Shown here: piece after piece, positions 11,584 to 22,983 of the stretch
Numbering within the stretch: the stretch's first letter is position 1
Layout: each line of letters starts with the position of its first letter
From: Piscicola geometra
Taxonomy: Eukaryota > Annelida > Clitellata > Hirudinida > Piscicolidae
Assembly (NCBI GenBank): GCA_943735955.1
Contig: OX030960.1
Location: forward strand, 4,845,287 to 4,909,286
Direction of reading: 5' to 3'
DNA length: 64,000 bases
Made by a program: the position numbers and the translations under genes
Notes under the pieces: generated by a model
Databases searched by the model: none
What the model was told of the DNA's origin: nothing
Seen by the model: the letters and a program-made list of their open reading frames with translations, nothing else

Positions 11584-13019
11584 TGATTAAATTTATCTTT
11601 AGATTAAGCTGTTCTAATTGAATTAACTGATGTAAGGCACAACTGCCAGGAATTAAATTCAATTTGATCAGATCGTGAAAGGTTGCGTGAAGATGAAAGG
11701 TCTTAAGAAGTTTTTTTTGGTGTTTTTAACTCATTTTGCCCGGTTTTAATTTTCAAATTTTTCTAATTTGAAACATCGTGGCTTGATTTGATTTGATTGT
11801 AAATGATATATGACAATTATAAGAACTGTACTGAATACATAAGTTTAATATCCGACTAAGTACGATCAACTGAAAAAAATGTATCAGTTATATATCAAAA
11901 AGCTTACATCATAAAGACAATTAACTAGACATAGTTTCGGTTGAAAGCGAATCTTTTACCCTGTAAATGGAGCTTTAAAAATACTGAGACTTCATAACTA
12001 AATTAGCTAATTCAGTACTAATTTAAGTTTAAAAAATGTATTTTGACGATTTTTGGCATTTGGTCTGACTTAAAGCATTCTGCTGAAGACCGATTAGTGG
12101 TTAAGTATACTTGTATTCGGTACAGTTCTAATAATTATTTTAAAATCTCGTTATGAAAATATCACTTATTTGTTTTTTCTAAATCTGTGTAAAAACCAAA
12201 ATGGTGCCATAGAACAATAAAGTTTTGCTAATTGTTGCTATTATATGGCCATGCATAACTATAACTTAAGGATTCTTGATTTAATGATTTTTTACTAGTT
12301 GTTTCGAATAAAAATAATATTCATTCTTTTGTCGTATTAAAGTTGTTTAATGTCTAAACCAATAGCTGATATAAAGAAAATATAAATAAAAAAATTCATA
12401 CCATAAAAAATATAAAATATCAATAAGTGGCATTTTCTGTAAGATAGGAATTAAGAGCTAATCCGCTACCTAATTGAATGCTATTGGGTATTAATGCACT
12501 TGCTTGGAATATGGAAGTGATGCTAGTAACAGTCGTGGTTGCATCAGTGGTAATGATAGAGAGGATGGTATAGTGTTGATGTGCGTGTAGATGTGGATGG
12601 TAGGAAGGGTGATGTTTTTATTTTTTTGGTAGTGATAATAAAATTATGATGGTGAAGATGATGGTGCGAATGTTGTCAGTGGCTGTGAAAACCCCCTGAT
12701 GAAAAGAAGAAAATAAAAGAAGTATATATTTTGAAAATTTTTTTTTTAAAAATAACTTTCGGCAATAATAAAAATGAAAAAAACCATTATACGAACACGA
12801 AGAAAACTTTCATACAAAGAGCTACGAGCAAGTTTCAAAAATTCGTGTTTCATGTCCATTATCATGCAAATCGCCTCTGATAACACAGTGTCCACTAGGT
12901 ATATCGCTTCAGACAAATATTTTAGAGCATATGATTACTAGGTGAGTTTTACTTACAAAAACACAGAAGCAATATCAAATTTATTTAAAAAGTAAAAAGA
13001 GTTACCCCAAAAGCACATT

Positions 13020-13250
13020 TCATACACACATACACACACACGCTCACACAGACACACACACACACAAACACATAAATACACACACACACACACATATACA
13101 CACAAATGAATACACACACACACACACACAAACATATACACACATACACACAAATAAATACACACACACAAGCACACACACACACACACACACAAACCGA
13201 CAAACACAAACGCGCACAAATAAACACACAAAGGCACACAAATGAGCTTT
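13020..13250. repeat. (CA)n microsatellite, interrupted
   Basis: ACAC runs interrupted by TA, AA and GC dinucleotides. They generate long but meaningless open frames (Cys/Val and His/Thr strings) on both strands. Confidence 0.95.
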
Positions 13251-13534
13251 GTGACTTTGAAGTGACAACTTATTACAAAGGACATGGGAGCTCTGTGTCA
13301 TGAGTCATGGCATGTTTGTGTGCAGTAGAATAAAATAATAACAGTATACAAAGTTAAAAATTAAATAATCTTCAATTTCACTTTTTAAAAATATTATTTT
13401 AAGTCCTAAAATTAATATAACAAAATTTTTTATTTTAAGATTAAAATATGCTACAGTTACATCAAGACTACCGTAATTACTCCAAAAAAAGCAATAAAAT
13501 ATTTTTTACTCAAAAGTTTCAGACAAACAATGTA

Positions 13535-13666
13535 TTTGAAAATCATTAATTGAATATTTTATTCTTTTACAACTTATCGAACAACTTTTTAGTGAATATA
13601 TTTGAAAATCATTAATTAAATATTTTATTCTTTTACAACTTATCGAACAATTTTGTAGTGAATAGT
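13535..13666. repeat. 66-bp tandem duplication
   Basis: Two adjacent copies beginning TTTGAAAATCATTAATT, at 13535 and 13601, with a few substitutions. Confidence 0.9.
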
Positions 13667-14317
13667 TTTGGTATCTCACTATTTGGACTTAAATTAAATT
13701 AATATCCAAATAAATAGATTATTTACTGCAAAAATAAATGATAAAACAAATGAAAAAAATTATAAAACTAAACAGGAGTATCATTAATAGTATTTTTTTG
13801 ATTTTGATTTTGATTTTTTTTTTATTATTATAGCATTGATCGATTCCAGCCACGTCTGTAGGATACACTGCCATTTCCGTATAAAGGAGGTGTGAAACGG
13901 AGTAGTTTGATCCTGATGATGATGATTATGCTGATGAAGTTGATGATGCTAATGCTCATCGTAAAAATACTTTTTTATACGTCATTTACTTGACAAATAT
14001 TTACAAATAAAGATTACACAACTTTTAATTTTATTTTCTATCGAAAAACGTGAAAGCAAAAGATTTTATTAAGAATTTTCATGAAAAGTAATATTTTGGT
14101 TTCTGTGCTTCGAAAGTTTTAATTTATTATTCTAATTGCTGCTTACAAAGACTGCATTTTAGGTTGCCAATCAAAATAATGAAGACAAATCTTCAAGAAA
14201 TATTTTAAAGCATCGCCCTTTTACTATTTTTTATATCTCAATAATTTAATTTTTCATCTCTATTTTTCCTATATATATATTTCATAAAAATATTTTTTAT
14301 ATAAATATATTTCAGAT

Positions 14318-14350
14318 GCGGATCAAAGGGGGGGATCGGGGGAACGTCCC
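14318..14350. mobile_element. Possible transposon terminus (G-run patch)
   Basis: CAGATGCGGATCAAAGGGG followed by GGGATCGGGGGAACGTCCCC. CAGxxGCGGATCxAGGGGGG-type patches commonly mark ends of invertebrate DNA transposons. No partner end is visible, so this is weak. Confidence 0.3.
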
Positions 14351-15034
14351 CTTTACCTAGCAGCTTAAATGTTTTCTAATTTATTTGAAACGCACTTGGA
14401 AAAATATTAGGAAATTTAAAATGTGTGAAAGAAAAAATAACCATCAAAAACAATACTTTTAAATATAAACTTTTCTGTAACAGATTTGTTGAAAATAAGT
14501 CAGTTTAAAAACTTGATTTTATTCATAAAAAACGAACCATACGATTCATGCGGGAATCAGATGGAAGTCGTATAACTTTCATTTTGAAATATAAAAAGAA
14601 ACATCAAAGCATCGATCTCCCCATCTCACCAACACCATGACCTTAAACTAACTTAAACTTAAACTAAAACATCATCGTCAGCATTTGCTATTTCGAACTT
14701 TTTAATACAACGAAAAATTTTCAAGCACGATGCAGACCAATACTGCTCTTTGTAATTAACGAAGTTAACATTTTCGTTAACGATTTAACTCTCAGGTTAT
14801 CTTTTAAAGTCATTTAAGGACTAAATAACTTTCCTGACCTTGATCTTTCGTTAATCAGTCCATTAATCAGTTATCTTATGAATAAGCTTTAATGAAAATC
14901 TTATAGACATTTTTGGACAACAAAAACAACAACGAAACACTAAATTGTTAATATGTAAAATAGTTTTTATACTTTTGTAGTAAATTTAATTTATTTTGTA
15001 CATGATGTCATGGACATTCGCTATTGTTGCATTT

Positions 15035-15181
15035 TCATTTTGTGTTCATTCCTTTCGAAACAGCAGCTGATGATGATGTCATAAGCTTGTGAAGTTGCTT
15101 CTTTACCAAATTTTTGTATTCTGCTGCTGGGCACTTTATACTCCTGACATTCAAACCAGCTCCACTTTGAACCATAGCTTC
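15035..15181 (-). pseudogene. Coding-like fragment, unrecognised
   Basis: The minus strand reads EAMVQSGAGLNVRSIKCPAA, continuing YKNLVKKQLHKL and ending ...NTK with a TGA at 15035-15037. Composition is protein-like in an otherwise AT-rich desert. A stop separates it from another plausible stretch upstream (IIPGTLGSKRFHLHYFY). It is probably a decayed gene or transposon open frame; family unknown. Confidence 0.35.
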
Positions 15182-15304
15182 TTAAAGCAACTTTTTTATT
15201 GAGTTACATTCATAAAAATAATGGAGATGGAATCTTTTTGAACCCAAAGTACCAGGTATGATGTGAAGCTTCTTCAACACAAGTATGAAAAGTCATCGAA
15301 TGAA

Positions 15305-15570
15305 AAAACGTTAAATAGTTAACATATTTTTTAAATAGTTAACGTATTCTTTTAGTTAGTTAACGTATTTTTTTAAATAGTTAACGTATTCTTTTAAATA
15401 GTTAACGTATTCTTTTAAATAGTTAACGTATTCTTTTAAATAGTTAACGTATTCTTTTAAATAGTTAACGTATTCTCTTAAATAGTTAACGTATTCTTTT
15501 AAATAGTTAACGTATTCTTTTAAATAGTTAACGTATTCTTTTAAATAGTTAACGTATTCTTTTAAATCTG
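15305..15570. repeat. 21-bp minisatellite containing GTTAAC
   Basis: About 12 copies of TTTTAAATAGTTAACGTATTC. Being a multiple of three, it creates a spurious repeat ORF (EYVNYLK)n on the minus strand. Confidence 0.95.
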
Positions 15571-16657
15571 TATGTAAAAACAATAAAAATGTTAATGTTA
15601 TAAAACTAATTTTTGTTGGTTACAAAAGCGTTCCAAAAGGAAGAGCAACTTCAAATCAATTCACTGGCCTTAAGTTAATTATATTTGAACATAAGATAGT
15701 TACTGGTTACTGAAGATTTATATCAAAGATATTTAAGGATCTGGAATAGAATAAGGAAGAAAGATATAAAATATTTTAGATGTTTAAAGAGGTAAAGTAC
15801 AAATATTTATATATAAACTTTAGTATTAGTACATTTCAGCGTGAAATAATACAAAAATTCGATGTAAATTAGATTAAAATGGAAATAGGAAAAAACGTAT
15901 CAAAAACCCATTTACGTTGGAAAAACTCAATGTACAAACAACAAAAAAGATATGAATATTGCCATACACACTGAATATCAAAAATGAACAGAACAAAATC
16001 AACCTAATCTCTCTGAATAATTCAATAATTCATTTACGAACGTTAATACTTAGTAATCACACTTCTAATAAATACTGAATTGTTTGTTTCCGAAGGCACC
16101 GTGAATTTGAGTGCAAAAGGTAACACGAATGGTGTTAAACAGAATGATCAAGACCGTTTATAACTAAAAAAAATGAAAATCAATCAAACCCATTAATCAC
16201 ATTTAGTACTCAAAGCTATACAAATAGTTTAACAAATTACTCTAAAAGACTTGATTATTCAAATAATGATGTGGCTGTGCAAAGCCTTCGATTAGGCGTC
16301 AATTAGTTTAAAGTTATTTGATTTGAATTCGATCTAACCATGAACTCAGACTCAATTTCAAAGAGTAAGTTAACTAACGAATTTTAAATACTTTTTTATA
16401 AGATAGAGGTCAGCATAAAATAAGCTTATGTTTACAAAAAAAACAATTTAAGATAGTTTAAACAATTCGTTTTCGACTCGTATTCGTTTGACAAAAATAG
16501 CTTGAACATTCGTATTCGATTGAATACTGTACCCGGTATTCGAAACCGCCTTGAATAATACCTCAAACAAGCCTTATAATACAAATAAATAAATAATTGA
16601 ACGACAATAAAAGAGAAATCTAAACATAATCTCAAAAGCTCCACCACCACTGCATCC

Positions 16658-18982
16658 TCATATCAAATACGCCCGCAGCGACTCATGGTCACTGACAGCA
16701 AGCACGTGATGCTCAGACGAGTATGCCAGAGCCAATGGCGATTCGAGATTCTCGACCACGTGGTCCAGCAGACGATTGTTGCAGTCATAGAGGGAGACAG
16801 CACCAATGGCTTGATCTGCCACCAAGATGCAGCCCTTGTCGTCAACCCTGAGTCCCTGTGGAGCCATTTGTAAGCCGCCCTGACCCGTGAAACTAAAGTT
16901 GCATTTAATCTGGCCCTCCCTGTCGAAGACCTAGGAAGGCAGTGGATGTCGGTTGTGGTGGATTAGTTGTGGCTGGTCGTGGTGGTGAAAATATTCGATG
17001 GGAGGGAGTGATTATAATGATTTAAAAAGTTATACTCTAAAACTTCAATGAGCAGAGTTAAACAATAAAACTAACAACCCTGATTTCGCCCTTTTCCACG
17101 TCGGACACGTACACATTGCCCTTCTCATCCAGCTCTACGTAGTTGCTCCTGCCGAACTCGGTGGAGGCAAGCTTGCTCAGGAGTTTGAACTTTGTGTTGA
17201 AGAGGTGAAGTGAGGAGCCTCTGTTGCAGAGGACCGCCAGTGTGTTCTTCTTGATGCAAAAAGAAATCGGATCGATCAGGTTGCCTTCAAGAAGATCCAA
17301 CTTTGTGGTTTCAAGGCACTTTATGGTGGTCTCTTTGGCGTTGTCGCTGAGTTGCTTGCTGGCCAAGTCTAACTTGAATTTCTTGAGAAGGGTGTGTTGG
17401 GAGGTGGAAGAGCAGAGGAGGTAGACGTTGCTCTTGTCGACGTTGAGTGCGATGAAGTGGTTGATCAAATCGCCTGCCAACTCGAAAGCCACCTTCGTCT
17501 GTCCTCCATCCGACGACCTCAGCAGCTTTACCTGCTTGAACACATCCCTCTCTGAAGAGTCTATCATCACCAAAAGCCGCCCTTTGCACGCGAAAGAACA
17601 CGACTTGCATTTCGCATGCACCCTCCACAAACTCTTCTCGGTGGCCTTGATGTCTTCAAACATTCTACTGCAGTGGCCTTGGTCCTTCCTCATTATGGTG
17701 TTGAACTTCAGCGTGTCTATCATTGCATCCTTCAGTCTCTCTGTCATAGTGACGGGTGACACCTCACTGGAATGGCCACTGCTGATCGATAAAGAGGAGC
17801 TTGAGATGTCTGCACAGTTCTCACTGAATTGAAAGTCTTCATCTGTCAACTCACCCATCCTCGCCACCACACCCCTTCTGAACACCAACCTCTTCACCTC
17901 AGGACCCTCTTCATGCAAACTCTCACCCAAAGCTCTCAATTGATTCTCTGCTTTCTCCTTCTTCTTCTCATATGGATCTTTTTCTATCAATTTTTCTGCT
18001 TCTTTAACCTTCACTGCTAGTTTTTTCTTAAATGCGACTAAGTTGTTCAAATCGACTTTTTTATCCTTAACTCCCTGCAGCAGAGTAACGCGAGTCTTTT
18101 CCAGTTCAAGTTGCGCTTCCTTGTAAGCCTGTTCAATTTCCTCTTTTGCCTTTTCCAAATCATTAGCTAAGACTTTTTCCGCAGCAATAACACTCTCCAA
18201 GCGCCCTTTTGCAGCGTCAATGTCTTGTTTGAACTTTGAAAAATCTTTCAAACTGCTTCTTGATTTGTCGTGAGAGTCGTTAAGAATGAACTGGTGGTTC
18301 TTATGGCTGTAGAGACAACACTGGCAAAGATGTTGGTTGCAAGTGGTGCATGTGTAGGAGAGCATCAGATGGTGAAGCTTGCACAGAGGCTTGTTGGAGG
18401 GATTGTCTTGGATGATATTACCAGTCACCAACTCAATGAACTTGTGGTGGCCGAGTACTTCACTGTCCCTGTGTCTCTCAAAGCACACCTTGCACAACAT
18501 CTGCATGTCTTCCATGCAGAAATAATCTGCCTTTCTGTCCACCTTGTTGCTTGAACACACCTTGCACAAAGGTCCTTCTTCAGAGAAGTTTGCATCTTTC
18601 TTAAGGTTATCCATCAACTCAATGATCAATTTGGCTTTTCTGTCTGTTGGAAAGCCATCAATCCCATTCAGAGGCCATAGGTTTGACTTGCGACATGTTG
18701 GACAAGGAAACACTGAAGTCAAGAGACCTCCTGAGCGAATGTAGCCCTTCAGACAAAGATCACAAAATGAATGTTGGCACTCTAAAACTTTTGGAATCTG
18801 AATGTTTTTGAAATATTTTCAAAGTAGTGCTAAAAATGATTGTAACAATTGAACCATAGTTTATTAATTTTTTTAACCTTTGTTTTTCCAGATTCATCAA
18901 TAGAAAAGAACTTATCTTTGCAAATGTTACAAGTGACCAGGGTGTCACACTGAATGACAACAGCATTGTCAATCTCCTTCAT
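16658..18982 (-). CDS. TRIM-like RING/B-box/coiled-coil protein with NHL-like C-terminal region
   Basis: Minus-strand gene with exons 18982-18878, 18797-17079 and 16930-16658, all phase 0; 698 residues. The RING finger spans the first intron: C18, C21, then C42, H44, C47, C50, C67, C70 (CxxC...CxHxxxCxxC...CPTC). Two B-box-like zinc modules follow (CKVC...CxxCFERH...H at about 97-145, and CKLHHLMLSYTCTTC...C..CLYSHKNH). Then comes a Lys/Glu-rich coiled coil of roughly 150 residues. The C-terminal 300 residues contain short beta-propeller-like strands such as NYVELDEKGNVYVSDVEKGE, VFDREGQ and GLRVDDKGCILVADQ, as in NHL repeats. It is likely a cytoplasmic E3 ubiquitin ligase of the TRIM class (family knowledge plus inference). 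The start is chosen at the ATG immediately upstream of the RING. Related TRIM2/3 members carry a filamin domain, which I do not see here. Confidence 0.88.
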
Positions 18983-19713
18983 TGAACCTTCCTTCAATTT
19001 ATATTAACTTTTTATAAACTTAACTAAAATTAGAATCTAATTATTAGATGTTTAAAGGTTTTTTGTGGAAAATTATTTACTTAAATTTATACATGAAAAC
19101 TAGAATTCAAATAAATTATTGAAAAATAAAATTTTACAAATTGTTAACTTAAAATACATGAATTATGTCATATTGATCATTACCAGAGAAGTGATTCAAC
19201 CTAAAGGACCTTTAGTAAAGGTCCTTTGGAATATGAACTATCTTTCAAACAAAAACAAATATATAAAAATAAATTTTTATCATATGATTTTAATGAGTTT
19301 AGATATATCAATTTAGAGATTTATTTGTATAATATTATAAAGAAAAACTTTAAATATTTCTAGGAAACCTAGTAAAAAAAAACATTTAATATATCTAGTT
19401 ATAGCGCTTGCTTAATGAGATTTTATTAATTTTGATACATACTCCATTCCTTTAGCCTTTATTTTTCTTGTCAAAAAATTAATGTTTTGACTCCGGAGTC
19501 TAATCAATCAAATAATTGTCCTAAATTAAAACTGCAAATAGGATCAAATCCAATACAGTCTCAATTTTCAAAACATAATTTTCAAATCATTCAATTTAAA
19601 AATAAAATCATTAAATTGTATTTTTTTATATTTTTGAAATCTCAGTTCATATAGTTTTAATTGTAATTTATTTTTTTTCCAATAAAACTGTTATTACAAT
19701 GATATAAGAATTA
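18983..19713. other. Intergenic spacer between TRIM-like and claudin-like genes
   Basis: AT-rich with no gene seen. Contains a perfect hairpin at 19203-19227 (11-bp arms AAAGGACCTTT, 3-nt loop). Confidence 0.5.
19203..19227. repeat. Short perfect hairpin
   Basis: AAAGGACCTTT, AGT, AAAGGTCCTTT: an 11-bp perfect inverted repeat with a 3-nt loop. It is not followed by any terminator-like or gene-end context that would explain it. Confidence 0.8.
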
Positions 19714-21044
19714 TCATTCGTGATTATTTATTATTTCATTTTTAATGACTTGAACTCTCAAATACAATATGGCAATAATAACTAAGCAAATGTTAATACA
19801 TTGCAAAACAGCCCAGACTAACATCAAGTAAAATGGATACCCCCATTTCAATTCAAACTTTCCTATCTCATCGGCTGTCATGTCTTGGCTGAGCCTCATT
19901 AAGTCATTGAATTTTGTGCAGCAAATATAGGCAGGTAAAACTGAAAAATGTTATTAATATTGAGGTTATGTATATTAAAACATATTAAAACTAGTTCATA
20001 GACATAATTTTTCTGTGACAAATATAATTTTAAAAATTTCTCATATAGATACTCAAAAAAAAGTAGCTAATAAATCCTCACATGTAAGTGCATATGCAGC
20101 CCAAGCAACTTTTAGATACCAAGGTCTATAGGTAGAAAAATAAATTAAATCTCTATGTTTATTCCAAACTTATAAACATAAAAAAGTCATTTAAATAGTT
20201 TTAGTTAACACATAAAAAGCTTAATACATTTAAATAAATATTGAACAAAGAACCGTGGTTGGTAGTACGATAGTAAGATAAAGGTCGGAGCGGTCAGGGA
20301 GAGAAATATTGTGAGTATAGCCATTCCAATCATCCATACAACGTAACCTGATGAATCAGTTGATCTCTGTTACCCAAATTCTTATGAAAATCGTTAAAAA
20401 ACCTACTCGGGTTTAATCCAAACTCATTTATTTGATTATGATTTGCTTTTTTATTTTAATTTATAGAATAAAATCTCTGTTTATTTTATGGTTAAACTAT
20501 ACCTTGGTAGTCTTTGTGCTCTGTTTTATATTCTGTTTCAATAACCTCTCTCGATTCACACTTCCAAACATCCGAAGAAACTTTTGCTAGACGTTTTCAA
20601 TGGAATAAACCAGAAATAATTTATAGTTCGATAATTTCCCACTTAGTTCTATCTCTAATTTAAAGATTCGTGACATTTCGAGCAGTTAGCTTCTCATCCA
20701 AATCATAGTTTAAATGTCTGCTAAAACAAAAAATACTCACTTCCGTTATTTGAAAACATGAAACACTCGTTCCATAGACTTCTGGACCACTTGGAAATAA
20801 CTTTTCCGTTTATTTTAGAAACAACTTTTGTTCCGGGAAGCGGATCAAGTACTGCCCAATCCTTCGCGCCGACTACGACCATTAGTATGATAATGTCAAT
20901 CAAACTCAGAAGCAGCAACAATTTGTAGAGATTTTTTTGGAATGGTAGCGTTTTTAGCTTTACTTCTTCATGGTTTTTGGGCTCGTTAAAGCGTAAAATA
21001 TTAATTTTTTTCTTACTGCTTTTTATGCCAATGTTAGTAGTCAT
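19714..21044 (-). CDS. Four-pass membrane protein, claudin/PMP22-superfamily-like (paralogue A)
   Basis: Minus-strand exons 21044-20741, 20347-20254, 20125-20082 and 19940-19714 join in phase to 222 residues. A 45-residue cytoplasmic N terminus precedes TM1 (LYKLLLLLSLIDIIILMVVV). Extracellular loop 1 contains W...KWSRSLWNECF, reminiscent of the W-GLW-C signature of claudins and PMP22. TM2 is SYVVWMIGMAILTIFLSLTA, TM3 is PWYLKVAWAAYAL, and TM4 is YLMLVWAVLQCINICLVIIA. The tail is short and polar. The second loop cysteine of claudins is not evident, so it is a divergent member. The gene at 32715-34236 has exons of the same 94 and 44 nt in the middle and the same topology, so the two are duplicates. 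The role is probably in cell-cell contact or membrane organisation; not proven. Confidence 0.82.
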
Positions 21045-21402
21045 TATAATTAGATTTTCGTTGTTGGATTAAGGCTTTTTTATTATTTTCCAAAGATCTC
21101 CTCTTTGTCATTATTTTCCATTTTATACCCCTTGAGTAACTTAAGTTAAGTTGTTTACCTAAAAAAGTGATTGAAACTAGTTTTATTCGATCTTTTTCAC
21201 ATTATTTTTGTTGTTACGTAGAAATATATAGTTTAATAGGGTAATGATCTTTTTTCGAAAATATAAAATTAATCTAACATTTACATTTTACAAAATTAAT
21301 AATTAAAGAATTTTTTTATTAATTAAAAAGTTAAATATTTTAAATAAGTTATTTTAACTCAATATGATAAATGCATTTATTGAATTTTTGAAAGAGGGTA
21401 AC
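21045..21402. other. Spacer between claudin-like gene A and the TSP1-repeat gene
   Basis: AT-rich, 358 nt. I see no gene or repeat. It separates two divergently transcribed genes. Confidence 0.5.
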
Positions 21403-21480
21403 TTTCATGCATAGGTCATCTAATCGATGACCAGGCTTGGCTTATCAGAGGAACAGGCTAACTGACAAGCTTCAAATGCC
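21403..21480 (+). promoter_or_regulatory. Conserved upstream element of the TSP1-repeat gene
   Basis: AGGTCATCTAATCGATG, then AGAGGAACAGGCTAACTGAC and TTCAAATG. It matches, block for block, the element at 10305-10382 on the opposite strand before the KKDDYP gene, with a longer spacer here. It ends 175 nt before the TATA box. Confidence 0.7.
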
Positions 21481-21654
21481 ACATATGAGGGAAATAGACA
21501 CACTCATTTGTTTTGGGGGTTCTTTGAATGTTGGAACTGTCCCGAAAATACCAAAACTGTAAGACCTTTTAGAAAAAAATTAGTAAACTTTCCAACTCTA
21601 ACGATTTATTGTATAATAATAAAACATAATTTTTGACAGACGCAGCTAGAAGGG

Positions 21655-21720
21655 TATAAAAGAAGACTGTTTTCAGAAGAAAAGCAGAGCCTTCAGCTGG
21701 ACTTGAAGTAATCAAGGTTT
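21655..21720 (+). promoter_or_regulatory. TATA box and non-coding exon 1 of the TSP1-repeat gene
   Basis: TATAAAAG at 21655 is followed by CAGAAGAAAAGC and CAGCTGGACTTGAAGTA, then a donor-like CAAG|GTTTGT near 21717. The matching layout in the gene at 10079-10142 supports it. The acceptor TTTTTTCAG precedes the ATG at 21864. Confidence 0.75.
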
Positions 21721-21863
21721 GTTCTGAAACAATCTTTAGAAGCTTTACATAATATTAATTTTTCGAATTATCTAGAATACATTTTCAATTATTTTCTTAC
21801 CTCTCTTTGATAGATACTTAGAATCATAAAAAAATTCTCATCTCATTTTTTCAGTCAGTCAAA

Positions 21864-22983
21864 ATGGCAGTTCCAATGAAGCTCCTAGTTCTACTTATCG
21901 CATGTAAGTCATTTTATTTCTTCATGAATAAATATGTTGAGGTTTTTATAGCGCCATCTTACGTAAAACCTTATGGGAAGGCGCACCCATATATTGGGCA
22001 TACCCAGTATTTATATGCGAAATCAGAGAAAAGAATGAAAATTTAAACTGATTTTTAAGCTTTTTAAATAGCTTTTCTGTATATACCAATAACACATTAA
22101 GTTAAATCAATTTCAATTGTTAATAATGATTTGCCTTGTATGAAATTTTAGGTACAGCTGTGTTTTCCAGCGTTAAAGGTTTATAAAAGAGACTTGACTT
22201 TTTTTGAATATTTGTTTTTAAACTTGATCTTGTATTCCAGCTCAATAAACCATATGTATAGAATGAGTTACTTTAAAATAGCTTGACCACTAAAAATATA
22301 TCGATATAACTGAATAAATGATCAATTAAACTCTTACATATAACTTGCAGGAGACGACGACTATGGCGATTATGATGTAGACCAGCAATACGATGATTAT
22401 CCCAAAAAAGTGGATCCGCCAAAGAAAGATGATTATGCCAAGAAAGTAGATTACCCGAAAAAAGATGATTATGCCAAGAAGGATGATTATGCCAAGAAGG
22501 ATGATTATGCCAAGAAGGATGATTATTCCCAAAAGGATGATTATTTCAAGAAGGATGATTATGCCAAGAAGGATGATTATCCCAAGAAGGATGATTATGC
22601 CAAGAAGGATGATTATGCCGACGAGGATTACCACGATGAGGATTACTCCAAAGGTAAGGAAAAATACGATGATTCTTGCAAGTTTAAATATTTCATATCA
22701 AATTATTATCACAGGAAAAACCGAGTACCCAAAAACTACCGAATACCAAACAACTACTACCGAATACCCAAAAACTACAACCAAATACCAAACAACTACT
22801 ACCAAATACCAAACAACTACTACTACTAAATACCAAAAAACTACTACCGAATATCCAACAACTACCGAATACTCAAAAACCACTGTATACCATCACAAAA
22901 CGGAAACTCCTAGAACTTACCCTACTCCCCAAACTTACGAGCCCGTTCCTACTTACAAGCATCTGCCTTCTACTTATCCAACA
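21864..22983 (+). other. N-terminal exons of the giant protein: signal peptide and Tyr-rich repeats
   Basis: Exons 21864-21903, 22152-22178, 22351-22653 and 22715-22983. Exons 1 and 2 match in length (40 and 27 nt) and sequence the first exons of the gene at 7-9.6 kb. Exon 3 encodes DDYGDYDVD, then about ten [12 protein letters not shown] units, ending [11 protein letters not shown]. Exon 4 encodes TTEYPKTT and TTTKYQ units, then a Pro/Tyr/Thr stretch ([14 protein letters not shown]). The Thr-rich part could be O-glycosylated. Confidence 0.85.

Larger units (their letters stand above)
11584..16657. other. Long gene-poor AT-rich region with simple repeats
   Basis: No intact gene recognised in 5 kb. 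It contains the CA-rich microsatellite 13020-13250, a 66-bp tandem duplication at 13535-13666, a G/C-run transposon-end-like patch near 14318-14350, an unassigned coding-like minus-strand fragment at 15035-15181 and a 21-bp minisatellite at 15305-15570. The rest is unstructured AT-rich sequence. Confidence 0.6.

Noticed and set aside
12953..13303. Cys/Val-rich and His/Thr-rich frames
   Set aside because: (CA)n microsatellite read in different frames. The same applies to the frames at 44336-44685 and 62637-62924.
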